Source: Verrucomicrobiota bacterium
GTDB lineage: Bacteria > Verrucomicrobiota > Verrucomicrobiia > Verrucomicrobiales > DEV007
Length of the DNA stretch: 21,125 bases
Direction of reading: 5' to 3'
Assembly: GCA_027618625.1 (NCBI GenBank)
Contig: JAQCER010000001.1
Coordinates: 1 to 21,125, forward strand
Both the position numbers and the translations under genes were made by a program. Of the stretch, positions 1 to 8,164 are shown piece after piece (the first letter of the stretch is position 1; every line of letters begins with the position of its first letter). Under the pieces are notes generated by a model, which had not been told where the DNA came from, ran no database searches, and saw only the letters and a list, made by a program, of their open reading frames with translations.

Positions 1-268
1 CCCGCCGCCGAAGCCCGTCGAATGTTCGAAAATTCCCGAAAATCGCGTTTTCTCCCAGGCACTAGTTAAGTTAAGGGCGATCTTAACAAAAGTGTGTCCC
101 TTCGGGGGAAAACACACCATATCCTCTTGTTGGTCAGTCTGAGGCTGTGGCAATGCTATCGCTTCCCCCTCTATGTCGACCAACCACCAGCGGACGTTCT
201 ACCTGCTACGGCCCCACTCTCCCGCGATGACAATCAACGGGGTGACAGCGGGCCCGTGCCACTGGCCA
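1..268. other. Leader region upstream of the efflux operon
   Basis: No gene is supported here. Reading can continue upstream of the lipoprotein start used for the next gene (to an ATG at 173), but that stretch has no signal-peptide or family character. Two inverted repeats are visible at 65-87 and 92-117 and are listed separately. This is the likely place for the operon promoter, but no convincing -35/-10 pair could be picked out. Confidence 0.5.
65..117 (+). promoter_or_regulatory. Two adjacent inverted repeats in the operon leader
   Basis: GTTAAG (65-70) can pair with CTTAAC (82-87). Because GTTAAGTTAAG is a direct repeat, TTAAG (71-75) can pair with the same arm instead, giving two alternative hairpins. 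Next, GTGTGT (92-97) and CCC (98-100) pair with ACACAC (112-117) and GGG (105-107) around a TTCG tetraloop, with a small bulge on the 3' side. The pairings are seen directly. A role as an operator or 5' UTR structure is inferred from the position upstream of the efflux genes. Neither hairpin is followed by a T-run, so an intrinsic terminator is unlikely. Confidence 0.3.
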
Positions 269-2161
269 ATGATCCGGAAGCGCATCGCCATCGCAGGCAT
301 GGGCATCGTTGCTGCCGGTGCGGCGCTTTCCCTGACCAGCTGCATTCCATCGCTCTACAATGCCCGTGCGGACAACGACGTTTACGGCATTCTGGAAAAA
401 GTGCGTGCTGAGCACAAACTGGCCATGGGGCACGACGACGAAGAGTTCAGTATCGATACCGAGGACCCAAAAAAAGCGCCCAAAGATATCACCGCAAACG
501 ACGTTCTAAAGGAACGCAGCAACTGGGACAAGAAGCAGCTCACGATCCGTGAAGCGATCGATCTGGGACGAGAGTCCAGCCGCGCCTACCAGTCGAGCAA
601 AGAAGACCTCTACCTGGCAGCGCTGAGTTACACCGGAGCGCGCCACCGATTTCGCCCACAGTTTTTTGCTTCTTCAACGGGAACACGCACCTGGATCCCG
701 GAAGTGCGCACGATCGAGCGGACCGTTGAAGTGCCCATCGTTCCCGCACCGGTCCCCCCTACCACCGAAGCAACCGCTGCTGCCGACGCGGTCATGGCAG
801 CAGCCGAACCCGTGCCGACCACGGAAACGATCACCATCACCGAGGAGCAGCACTTCTGGGACGAACGCGGCACCGTTACCTCGCGCGTGGGCGCGACTCA
901 GGCGCTGGCCACGGGTGCAGATCTCGGCATCAATCTGGTGAACGACCTGCTGCGATTCTACACTGGGGATCCGCGCAAGGCAGCCTCCACCACCATCCAG
1001 GCCAACGTTCTGCAGCCACTGCTCCGTGGTGCCGGCCCGGGCATTGCAACCGAACAACTGAAGCAAGCCGCTCGCGATGTCGTTTACGAAACGCGTGCTT
1101 TCGCTCATTTCCAGAATACCTTCTCCGCCGACATCGTCATCGCCTACTTCCGTTTGCTGCAGCAGAAGGACACCGTCTACAACCAGTACAACAACTACCT
1201 CGCAAGGGTCAAAACCACGGAGTATCTGAGAGCCCGTTCAGTAGACCGCGAGAGCCTTCTCGATGTAAAGCAGGCCGAGCAGGCGGACCTTGAGGCAAAG
1301 AATTCCTACATCGATTCGGTCGTGCGCTTCCGAGCGTCACTGGACAATTTCAAACTGATCCTTGGGTTGCCACAAACCACCGACCTGCGTCTGTCGGACC
1401 CGGAGATGGATCGCCTGCGGGACTCGGAACTGGTGCCGCTTTACCTCGATCCCGACCAGGGCTTCGAACTCGCACTTCAGCACCGGCTGCCGCTCAAGAA
1501 CGAAATCGATCGGTTTGAGGACAGCCGCCGGTTCGTCCGTGTCACTGCGGACGCATTGAAGCCTGGTCTCGACTTTTTCGCGGATGCATCCCTCACCAGT
1601 GAAGGCCCACTCAACTACCGCGATTTCAATATTCGCGACCTCAACGCCAACGTTGGCCTCGCCCTCGACCTGCCGATCAATCGCAAGCTCGAGCGCAATG
1701 CCTACCGCGCGTCGCTGATCCGATTTCAACAGCAGCTTCGGGCACTTGGCCTGGCTTTCGATCAATTGCGCAACACCATTGATCAGGGAATTCGTCAGCT
1801 CCAGCAGTTCCGCCAGAACTACATCATCCAGAAGGGTTCCGTGACGCTCGCCGAAACCCGTGTGGAAGGCGCCGACCTTAACCTCCAGGCCGGCGAGGCG
1901 ACGCTGCGCGATCTGCAGGATGCTCAGGATTCCCTGATCAGTGCTCAAAACCAGCGCACTGCGGCGCTCGTAGACTATATGGAAGCCCGGCTGGATCTGC
2001 TCATCGAACTCGGCATCCTGAACTCCGAAGTCGAGGACTATTGGCTGTCAGCCCAGGCGAGTATCGTCGATCTTTCTGCCCCACCGGCTGGAGCACTGCC
2101 GGACGCCTTCCTCGAAGGCGAAGAAGTGCTCTCTCCAGACGAATTGTTTCCAAAGGACTAA
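269..2161 (+). CDS. TolC-family outer-membrane efflux lipoprotein
   Basis: This 630-residue protein is probably the outer-membrane channel of the efflux system encoded by the next three genes. The ATG at 269 is chosen because it gives a clean lipoprotein signal: MIRKR, a hydrophobic core, then the lipobox LTSC with Cys25. The longer reading from 173 puts 32 uncharacteristic residues in front. A first helical segment (LTIREAIDLGRESS, about 91-104) is typical of outer-membrane efflux proteins. It is followed by a Pro/Ala/Thr-rich stretch at about 150-195 and then long amphipathic helices through about residue 600, including FKLILGLP and a later LRDLQDAQDSL segment, both usual for TolC repeats. 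At 630 residues it is longer than typical TolC proteins (about 450-500), because of the N-terminal extension and the low-complexity insert. The family call is firm; the exported substrate is unknown. Confidence 0.85.
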   Translation: MIRKRIAIAGMGIVAAGAALSLTSCIPSLYNARADNDVYGILEKVRAEHKLAMGHDDEEFSIDTEDPKKAPKDITANDVLKERSNWDKKQLTIREAIDLGRESSRAYQSSKEDLYLAALSYTGARHRFRPQFFASSTGTRTWIPEVRTIERTVEVPIVPAPVPPTTEATAAADAVMAAAEPVPTTETITITEEQHFWDERGTVTSRVGATQALATGADLGINLVNDLLRFYTGDPRKAASTTIQANVLQPLLRGAGPGIATEQLKQAARDVVYETRAFAHFQNTFSADIVIAYFRLLQQKDTVYNQYNNYLARVKTTEYLRARSVDRESLLDVKQAEQADLEAKNSYIDSVVRFRASLDNFKLILGLPQTTDLRLSDPEMDRLRDSELVPLYLDPDQGFELALQHRLPLKNEIDRFEDSRRFVRVTADALKPGLDFFADASLTSEGPLNYRDFNIRDLNANVGLALDLPINRKLERNAYRASLIRFQQQLRALGLAFDQLRNTIDQGIRQLQQFRQNYIIQKGSVTLAETRVEGADLNLQAGEATLRDLQDAQDSLISAQNQRTAALVDYMEARLDLLIELGILNSEVEDYWLSAQASIVDLSAPPAGALPDAFLEGEEVLSPDELFPKD

Positions 2162-2203
2162 AGGGCCTCGAATCCCTCACAGAACCACCACAATCCGAAA
2201 ACC

Positions 2204-4036
2204 ATGAAGAAACCGTTGCTATTTCTTATCGGCATCTGCCGCCGCCGTCCGATCGTCAGCGCCTGCGCGGGTATTACGGTGCTTGCGGCGTTCTTTTTGC
2301 TGAAGCCCACTGATGATTCCAAAGAAGACAGCGCCTACCACACGGTGAAGCGCAACGACTTTCTGGTGTCGATCGTAGAGGGCGGCGCGGTGCAGGCCGT
2401 GAACGAAGTGGAAGTGCGCAACGAACTCGAAGGCAGCTCGCGCATCATTTCCATCGTTAAAGAGGGCACTTTCGTGAAGGCCGGAGATCTCATCGTCGAG
2501 CTCGACGCCGGTGAAGCTGAGGATGCACTGAACCAGCAGCAGATTACCTACGAGAAGAGCGTGGCCGAACATGTTGCCGCCGAAAACAATCTCATCATCA
2601 CCAAGAGCACTGCGGAAAGCGGTTCCAAGACCGCAGAGTTGAACTTGCTGCTGGCGGACATGGCTCTGCAGAAGTTTCAGCAGTTGGAGAAAGTGCAATT
2701 GGTGCGCCTAGCTGACATCGACATCCTCACCGAGCAGGAGGCACTGGAGATCGCCAACGAAAAGTTGCGCCACTCAAAGGTGCTCACTGACAAGGGCTTC
2801 GAGTCGAAGGCGAAGCTTGCCACCGATGCGCTCGCGGTCACCAGCGCCTCTGCCAGGCTGGAAGAAATGCAGAGCAAACAGAAAATGCTGACCGACTACG
2901 ACCTGTCGATCCAGCAGGAAACTTTCTCGGCCGCCGTGAGTGAGGCGCGCCGTGAGTTGGAGCGAGTGAAAAAACAGGGCGAAAGTGAAATTGCCCAGGC
3001 AGAGGCAGACTTGAACGCGGCATTGCGGACCCTTGAGTTGAACAAATCGAAGTTGGATAAGATGACGACGCAGTTCGAGGCGACCAAGGTGCGCGCCCCG
3101 ATCGATGGCCTGGTGGTGTACGCCATCGAGCGCAGCCGTAACAGCAGTGAATCGATGATCGAAGAAGGCGCGACGGTGCGCCAGCGCCAGGCGTTGATCA
3201 AAATTCCGGACACCTCGCAGATGAAGGTGGTGGTGAAAGTGGACGAGTCCCACATCAGTCAGGTGCGCGAAGGGCAGCCAGCGTTTGTGGTGCTGGATTC
3301 TTTGCCGGATCAGAATTTTCGTGGTACAATCACAAAAGTCGGGCTGCTACCGGATGCTGGCGACCGCTGGGGTGGTTCTGGAACCAAGAAGTACGCCACC
3401 GAGATACTGATCACCGATCAGTTGCCGGAAGGAGTGAAGCCGGAAGTCTCGGCGCGGGCGGAGATTGTAATCACTAATCTTGAAAAGGTCCTTACCGTGC
3501 CGATCCAGGCGGTGACGACCGTTAAGGGCAAGCAGCTGGTATATCTTCGCCGACTGGGCGGTGCCGAGCCAGCGGAAGTCGAAATCGGTCTTTTCAACAA
3601 CAAGTTCATCGAGATTACCAAAGGAGTAAAGGAGGGTGACGAGGTATTGTTGTCACCGCCACTTGAGCCGGATGGTGACTTCGCCGGAGCCATCGCCGAG
3701 GGGGTAGACGACCATAGCGATTTGCCAACCGCGCGTCCAGAAGCGCGCAAAATGCCTGTAGAGCCAGCTGAAGGTGCGGACGCCACCGGCGGTGGCGGAC
3801 CGGGACGTTCAGGGGGTGCTCCGGGGGCCGGTGGGCCGGGCGCTGGTGAAGGGCGTTCACGCGGAGACAGTGGCGACGCTGGCTCTGGCGCAGGTCAAAG
3901 GCGCCCACGCGGCGACGGTGCTGGTGGTGGTGGTGCTGGTGGTATGGAAGGGCGTCCGCGTGGTGAAGGCGATAAACCCGGCGGGAAAGCCGCCGGTGGC
4001 GAAGCGAAACCAGAAGCCCGCCCGTCAAATGCGTAA
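2204..4036 (+). CDS. HlyD/MacA-like periplasmic adaptor subunit with Gly-rich tail
   Basis: This 610-residue membrane-fusion protein should link the inner-membrane ABC transporter to the TolC-like channel. It begins 42 nt after the upstream stop. The N-terminus (MKKPLLFLIG, then a second hydrophobic run ending AAFFLLKP) is a membrane anchor. A biotinyl-lipoyl-like half follows at about 49-105 (SIVEGGAVQ ... VKAGDLIVELDAG). A long coiled coil covers about 105-290. The second lipoyl half starts with VRAPIDGLV at about 296, and beta-barrel and membrane-proximal segments run to about 510. The last 85 or so residues (about 524-610) are almost entirely Gly, Arg, Pro, Ala, Asp and Glu, with recurring RPRGDG/RSRGDS-like units. 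That tail is not part of the core adaptor fold and is unusual. The family assignment is firm; a precise MacA orthology is not claimed. Confidence 0.88.
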   Translation: MKKPLLFLIGICRRRPIVSACAGITVLAAFFLLKPTDDSKEDSAYHTVKRNDFLVSIVEGGAVQAVNEVEVRNELEGSSRIISIVKEGTFVKAGDLIVELDAGEAEDALNQQQITYEKSVAEHVAAENNLIITKSTAESGSKTAELNLLLADMALQKFQQLEKVQLVRLADIDILTEQEALEIANEKLRHSKVLTDKGFESKAKLATDALAVTSASARLEEMQSKQKMLTDYDLSIQQETFSAAVSEARRELERVKKQGESEIAQAEADLNAALRTLELNKSKLDKMTTQFEATKVRAPIDGLVVYAIERSRNSSESMIEEGATVRQRQALIKIPDTSQMKVVVKVDESHISQVREGQPAFVVLDSLPDQNFRGTITKVGLLPDAGDRWGGSGTKKYATEILITDQLPEGVKPEVSARAEIVITNLEKVLTVPIQAVTTVKGKQLVYLRRLGGAEPAEVEIGLFNNKFIEITKGVKEGDEVLLSPPLEPDGDFAGAIAEGVDDHSDLPTARPEARKMPVEPAEGADATGGGGPGRSGGAPGAGGPGAGEGRSRGDSGDAGSGAGQRRPRGDGAGGGGAGGMEGRPRGEGDKPGGKAAGGEAKPEARPSNA

Positions 4037-4144
4037 GATGCCAATGTCGCCATCCACCGGCAATCAACTTCCCTTTTGGAACACTACGCTAATGGCCCTG
4101 GCCCTTGGCGTTTGTCCAGAACAGAGAGCTTGGAAAGTAGAACT

Positions 4145-4876
4145 TTGAGCGAAGCAACCGCAGCTGAGAACGCGATTATCCGCATCAACGGGATCCATAA
4201 GATCTTCCAGGTCGGCGATGTCGAAGTTCGGGCACTGCGCGGCGTCGATCTTACGATTACCGAAGGCTCGTATGTTGCAATTATGGGGCCCTCGGGTTCT
4301 GGCAAGTCGACGATGCTGAACATCCTCGGTTGCCTCGATCGTCCCACCCGCGGCAAATACTTTCTCGGCGGCGAGAATGTTGCGGAGATGGAAGATGACA
4401 TTCTCTCGCAGGCGCGCGGGAAACGACTTGGCTTCATTTTCCAGAGCTACAACCTGATCCAACAACTCACCGTTATCGAGAACATTCAGGTCCCGCTGAT
4501 CTATCAGGGCGTCGATGTCAATGCTCCAGAACACTTAAAGCGGGCAACCGATCTGGCCGAGCTTGTAGGCCTGGGCGATCGGCTTGATCACCGGCCGATG
4601 CAGCTCTCTGGAGGCCAACAGCAGCGTGTCGCCATCGCCCGGTCGCTGGTCAATGACCCGCTCATGATTCTCGCCGACGAGCCCACAGGGAACCTCGATT
4701 CAGCCACCGGTCTCGAAGTGCTCGATCTCATCGATACCCTTAACAGTGAAGGTAAGACCATTGTTCTGGTGACGCACGACGATTTCGTCGCCGAGCGCGC
4801 TCATCGCGTCGTTCACATGTATGACGGCCAGATCGCGCGCGAAGTGATCAACAAAGGAAAGGCGGTTGCAAAATGA
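4145..4876 (+). CDS. MacB/LolD-type ABC transporter ATP-binding protein
   Basis: This 243-residue nucleotide-binding subunit energises the transporter. The start is taken as the TTG at 4145, seven bases after a GGAAAG ribosome-binding site (4132-4137). A longer reading from another TTG at 4076 lacks a good site and adds residues with no ABC character. All signature elements are present: Walker [10 protein letters not shown] (48-56), Q-loop Gln100 in FQSYNL, signature LSGGQQQR (154-161), Walker B with catalytic Glu in LMILADEP (173-180), D-loop and H-loop His211 in VTHD. The pattern LRGVDLTI...[14 protein letters not shown] and DEPTGNLDS is characteristic of the MacB/LolD/FtsE branch. The gene overlaps the permease by 4 nt (ATGA), consistent with translational coupling. 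The family call is very secure. Confidence 0.93.
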   Translation: MSEATAAENAIIRINGIHKIFQVGDVEVRALRGVDLTITEGSYVAIMGPSGSGKSTMLNILGCLDRPTRGKYFLGGENVAEMEDDILSQARGKRLGFIFQSYNLIQQLTVIENIQVPLIYQGVDVNAPEHLKRATDLAELVGLGDRLDHRPMQLSGGQQQRVAIARSLVNDPLMILADEPTGNLDSATGLEVLDLIDTLNSEGKTIVLVTHDDFVAERAHRVVHMYDGQIAREVINKGKAVAK

Positions 4877-6162
4877 TACCTTACCAGTTTGTCTACACCG
4901 TTCAGCTCGGAATCAAGAGTCTGTTGCTGCACAAGCTGCGCTCTGGATTGACCATGCTCGGGATCATCTTTGGCGTCTGTTCTGTGATCGCCATGCTGGC
5001 GATCGGCGAGGGCGCATCGTATGAGGCGCAGGAGCGAATCAAGCGTCTCGGCAGCACCAACGTCATCATCAACAGCGTTAAACCGCCCGAGGACACTCAG
5101 GGCAGCAGCTCCTCGAACCGCAGTTTCGAAGTCCACTACGGGCTTACTTACGACGATGCCTCGCGCCTGCAGCATACCCTTCCCTCAATCGAACGCGTCG
5201 TGCCCATGCGCATTATCCGTGAAAATGCCCGCTACGACCAAAACGAAGTGCCCTGTCAGGTGATTGGCACACTGCCCGCCTACCAACTGGTGCAGGGTGT
5301 CCACATCGCGAAAGGGCGTTTTCTGACGCGCACGGATGAGCGGCACGCACGCAATGTCTGCGTTCTCACGGTCGGGCTGGCGAAGCGGCTGTTCGGGTTT
5401 CGCGATCCCATGGAAGGAGTGATCCGGGTGCAGGGAGATTACTATCAGGTGGTCGGCATGCTGCAGGAGACCGGAACCATGGAACAACGTCCGCAGAAAG
5501 GCGACTCCGACGGAGAGGCGATCGACAACAATATTTACATTCCGCTCTCCACTGCGCGGGCCCGCTTCGGGGAAACACTGGTGCGCCGCAACTCGGGCAG
5601 TTTCAGTGCAGAGAGCGTGCAACTGCACCGTATCGTCGTGCGCATGAAGGACACCAATGGCGTGTTGATTGCGGAACCCCAGATCTTAAGCATGCTCAAA
5701 CGCTTTCACAGCAAGATTGACTATGAGTTGATCGTACCCCTGCAGCTCTTGCGGGAAGCCGAGGCCACCAAGCGCATGTTCAACATCGTCCTCGGATCGA
5801 TCGCCGCCATCTCCCTGCTCGTCGGCGGCATCGGCATCATGAACATTATGCTCGCCACCGTCACCGAGCGCACCCGTGAGATCGGCGTGCGCCGTGCTCT
5901 CGGAGCCAAGAAGCGCGACATCGTCCGCCAGTTCCTCATTGAGACCGTCGTGCTCTCGGTCGGCGGCGGACTCATCGGAGTCCTCATCGGCATCCTCGTG
6001 CCGGTCATCGTCTCCTACGCCACCGACATGAAAACCGTCATCACCTGGTGGTCCGTCCTGCTCGCCTTCGGAATTTCCGGCTTCACCGGGATCCTCTTCG
6101 GCCTCTACCCCGCCTCCCAAGCCGCAGAACTCGACCCCATCGAAGCCCTACGCCACGAGTAG
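4873..6162 (+). CDS. MacB-type ABC transporter permease
   Basis: This 429-residue inner-membrane permease works with the preceding ATPase; its ATG overlaps the ATPase stop codon. It has the MacB/FtsX architecture. The N-terminal membrane helix follows LLLHKLRSGLTMLGIIFGV, and a large periplasmic MacB_PCD-like domain covers about 50-300. Three C-terminal helices begin at SIAAISLLVGGIGIMNIML. The conserved cytoplasmic coupling segment ATVTERTREIGVRRALGA lies between the second and third helices, and the protein ends with the typical P-I-E-A-L-R motif. MacB permeases export macrolides, peptides or other substrates by mechanotransmission, using an adaptor and a TolC channel; all these partners are encoded just upstream. 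The ATPase and permease are separate genes here, unlike the fused E. coli MacB. The substrate cannot be inferred. Confidence 0.92.
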   Translation: MIPYQFVYTVQLGIKSLLLHKLRSGLTMLGIIFGVCSVIAMLAIGEGASYEAQERIKRLGSTNVIINSVKPPEDTQGSSSSNRSFEVHYGLTYDDASRLQHTLPSIERVVPMRIIRENARYDQNEVPCQVIGTLPAYQLVQGVHIAKGRFLTRTDERHARNVCVLTVGLAKRLFGFRDPMEGVIRVQGDYYQVVGMLQETGTMEQRPQKGDSDGEAIDNNIYIPLSTARARFGETLVRRNSGSFSAESVQLHRIVVRMKDTNGVLIAEPQILSMLKRFHSKIDYELIVPLQLLREAEATKRMFNIVLGSIAAISLLVGGIGIMNIMLATVTERTREIGVRRALGAKKRDIVRQFLIETVVLSVGGGLIGVLIGILVPVIVSYATDMKTVITWWSVLLAFGISGFTGILFGLYPASQAAELDPIEALRHE

Positions 6163-6257
6163 CCATCCATTGAAGCTAATCACAGCCAGATAGACACTGA
6201 TACGCATACGGAATTCGCGCCACCACAACGCGTCCTAGCCCAGCGCATCGTTTCCTT

Positions 6258-6695
6258 TTGCATCGTTCCAAGCTAGATGTTGATAAAATCGTGGGTTGCC
6301 TCCAGCAAATCGTCGACTCGGAAGAGATTGACAGTGTGCGGGTGCTAAAAGAACTTGAATCACTAATCGCTACTCTGAAGCATTCTCGCAAAGGGTCGTA
6401 CGTTGCAATAAGACAAGCGTGGTTCTTCCTTGTCGAATGGACGAAAAACACTGGCTGGGAGGCTTTCGGAGAAATCCCTCTGTTGGGAGCGGCAGTACGT
6501 GGTTTGAAACAGACTATGGATAAAACCAACACAGCAATGATTCGAATGCATGACGATATAACGACACAAACAATCGCGTCCTTTAAGACCGGATTGCCGC
6601 GATTGACCTATGAACCACCATGCCTTCCTCAACCCGAAATACCGATTGACGAAGAAGCACGCGGCGGCGGAGTCGTTGTCCGAGGAGCCCCATAG
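6258..6695 (+). CDS. Hypothetical protein, possibly a gene fragment
   Basis: A 145-codon open frame starting at a TTG; the same frame stays open back to 6201 with no ATG. I do not recognise a family. The translation looks protein-like: a helical N-terminal half (VDKIVGCLQQIVDSEEID..LKELESLIATLKHS), a Trp-containing middle (WFFLVEWTKNTGWEAFGEIPLLGAAVRGL), and a Pro-rich end. Base composition is visibly more AT-rich than the efflux operon, which could mean horizontal acquisition. The lack of an ATG and of a clear ribosome-binding site, and the abrupt Gly/Val-rich ending, suggest it may be the remains of a longer gene. It could equally be a chance ORF. Confidence 0.35.
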   Translation: MHRSKLDVDKIVGCLQQIVDSEEIDSVRVLKELESLIATLKHSRKGSYVAIRQAWFFLVEWTKNTGWEAFGEIPLLGAAVRGLKQTMDKTNTAMIRMHDDITTQTIASFKTGLPRLTYEPPCLPQPEIPIDEEARGGGVVVRGAP

Positions 6696-7099
6696 CAACA
6701 GCGAAGAGCTCCGCCGAAATCCTCCGCATCGGCAACGGAGCAGGGGATAGGCGGTTTTGAGTTTGAGCCTGTGACGTTGTTGTTTTTAACGGGTTGAAAA
6801 GGAAAAGCGTTCTACTCGGCGCGATGCCCTGTGGTCTCAAGGTAGATCGCCATCAATTCCGCAGACCCTGGGGGCAAGGGCGACAAAATCCGCTTCCGGG
6901 GGGTGGGGGAAGCCTCTGAAGGTTTTAGCTCTGGAAAACCGTCGTTTCCGGTTGATGTTCAGCGCTCTGCGCTGATGCACAATAATATGCATTAGTGTGC
7001 ACTGTTTTTGGACGATATTGGCAAATGGCTCATTGTAAGTCCATTACGAACACGATGAAAATTATTATTGTGCAATCGCTCGGTTGCCATTACAGCAAC
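6696..7099. other. Intergenic stretch upstream of the Phd-ParE module
   Basis: No convincing gene on either strand. It has several weak inverted repeats: GGTTTT (6921-6926) with AAAACC (6935-6940), and ATGCA (6975-6979) with TGCAT (6988-6992), the latter flanked by a second TGCAC/GTGCA pairing reaching to 7001. The downstream part (about 6960-7100) is AT-rich relative to the surroundings. The antitoxin frame is open from 6995, but that extension has no family character. Confidence 0.4.
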
Positions 7100-7141
7100 T
7101 TGCATTGCAAACGGAAATCGTCTATAATAGACGAAATAGAC
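7100..7141 (+). promoter_or_regulatory. Promoter with palindromic operator for the Phd-ParE module
   Basis: A perfect -10 box, TATAAT (7123-7128), lies 17 bp after a weak -35, TTGCAT (7100-7105). It sits inside a perfect palindrome, TCGTCTATAATAGACGA (7118-7134, central A at 7126). A third copy of the AATAGAC half-site follows at 7135-7141, 9 bp from the one at 7126-7132. Phd/YefM antitoxins are known to repress their own promoters by binding palindromes overlapping the -10 region, so this is the likely autoregulatory operator. The expected transcript start is about 7135, giving a leader of roughly 25 nt. Confidence 0.7.
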
Positions 7142-7159
7142 TTTTTTTGGAGAATGCAA

Positions 7160-7432
7160 ATGAACACAGTTACCGCCAATGATGCCAAACAGAATTTTGG
7201 CAAGGTGATCGACCAGGCACTGCAAGGGCCGGTTTCGGTCACCAAGCATGGCAGACCGTCGGTCGTCATCACGTCGAATGCCGAGTATCAGGAACTGATC
7301 GCTCTCAAGCGCGAGCTTCTGACCGGTGAGGTGCGCAAGGGTTTTGAAAGTCTCGATCGCGGGGAACGTTCGCCACGATCCGCTGAACAAATTGCCGAGG
7401 ATGTTCTGCGGAAGCATTCCGGCTCTGCTTAA
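7160..7432 (+). CDS. Phd/YefM-family antitoxin
   Basis: A 90-residue type II antitoxin. The ATG at 7160 is chosen because GGAGA (7149-7153) sits seven bases upstream; an in-frame ATG at 7154 would be too close. The N-terminal domain is classic Phd/YefM: VTANDAKQNFGKVIDQAL, then GPVSVTKHGRPSVVITSNAEYQEL, which forms the dimeric DNA-binding fold. The C-terminal 40 residues are charged and helical and should wrap and neutralise the toxin. The ParE-type toxin begins 15 nt downstream. The family call is strong. The antitoxin/toxin relationship is inferred from order and spacing, and self-repression from the palindrome over the -10 box. Confidence 0.9.
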   Translation: MNTVTANDAKQNFGKVIDQALQGPVSVTKHGRPSVVITSNAEYQELIALKRELLTGEVRKGFESLDRGERSPRSAEQIAEDVLRKHSGSA

Positions 7433-7447
7433 ACAGAGAGGGAAGGA

Positions 7448-7762
7448 ATGTCGAAATATGTGCTGTCGCCGCAGGCCGATGCAGACCTGATCGGCATCTA
7501 TGAATACACCCTGGTTGAATGGGGAGTGGATCAGTTTGATGTTTACAGGCGGCACCTTGAGCATGCCCTGAATGCGATCGCGGCCAATCCCATGTTGAGC
7601 AGGAGCAAGGCGCGTGACGACATCTTGACCGGCTGCCGATTCTACCGGGTCGAGCATCACTACATCGTTTACAGGATCGGAACCGACGGCGTTGTCGAAG
7701 TGGGCCGGATTCTGCATGAGCGAATGCATTTCGAACAGCAAGTCTCAGAGCATGATTTTTGA
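7448..7762 (+). CDS. ParE/RelE-superfamily toxin
   Basis: A 104-residue toxin paired with the preceding antitoxin; the start follows a purine-rich GAGAGGGAAGGA stretch. The sequence fits the ParE branch: SPQADADLIGIYEYTLVEWG at the N-terminus (helical hairpin), a helix around YRRHLEHALNAIAANP, then the beta strands GCRFYRVEHHYIVYRI and VVEVGRILHERM. ParE toxins poison DNA gyrase, whereas RelE relatives cleave ribosome-bound mRNA. The ILHERMH-type C-terminus is typical of ParE, so gyrase is the more likely target. Length and motifs look intact. A plasmid or genomic-island stabilisation role is possible but unproven. Confidence 0.88.
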   Translation: MSKYVLSPQADADLIGIYEYTLVEWGVDQFDVYRRHLEHALNAIAANPMLSRSKARDDILTGCRFYRVEHHYIVYRIGTDGVVEVGRILHERMHFEQQVSEHDF

Positions 7763-7783
7763 ATCGAACCCGACCGTGAACCC

Positions 7784-8164
7784 ATGAGAATCCATGATCA
7801 TTCAGGAGTGCCGACCGAGGCATTGGAGCTGTTAAAAGGAACTGCTCTCGGTGACACTGGCGGCAGCCAGGCGGCAAGAAGCTTCCTGTTCTGGCTGGAC
7901 GGTCAGCATGATCCCACCGGCTATCGGGGAGACGGAGCACTGGAGCTGCGACGCCTCGATGAACAACATCGTGCAGCCGCACTCAAGGTGCTCGACTGGT
8001 GGACAACAGCAGACCGGGTAACCGATCAGCCTCTTCGCCAAGTGCTGGATGCTCTGGTTGAGAAATTTCGTGACACCACGACCGATCCCAAAGTGCTCGC
8101 AGCTCTCGAAAAACTGGAGCAAGCGCAGGGGTTGGTGAACGGTAGCCCTGGGGTTGTTTGGTGA
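7784..8164 (+). CDS. Small conserved-looking protein, possibly DUF7673-like
   Basis: A 126-residue soluble protein starting 21 nt after the toxin stop, so it could be co-transcribed with the TA pair. No signal peptide or membrane segment is visible. The middle reads LKGTALGDTGGSQAARSFLFWLDGQHDPTGY, then LELRRLDEQHRAAALKVLDWW, and the end is helical. The DTGxSQxARxFLF pattern followed by a hydrophobic 'L..LD' block resembles small proteins of the DUF7673 type, which are often found on mobile elements. That is a recollection of pattern only and not a secure assignment. No strong ribosome-binding site precedes the ATG. Function unknown. Confidence 0.6.
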   Translation: MRIHDHSGVPTEALELLKGTALGDTGGSQAARSFLFWLDGQHDPTGYRGDGALELRRLDEQHRAAALKVLDWWTTADRVTDQPLRQVLDALVEKFRDTTTDPKVLAALEKLEQAQGLVNGSPGVVW

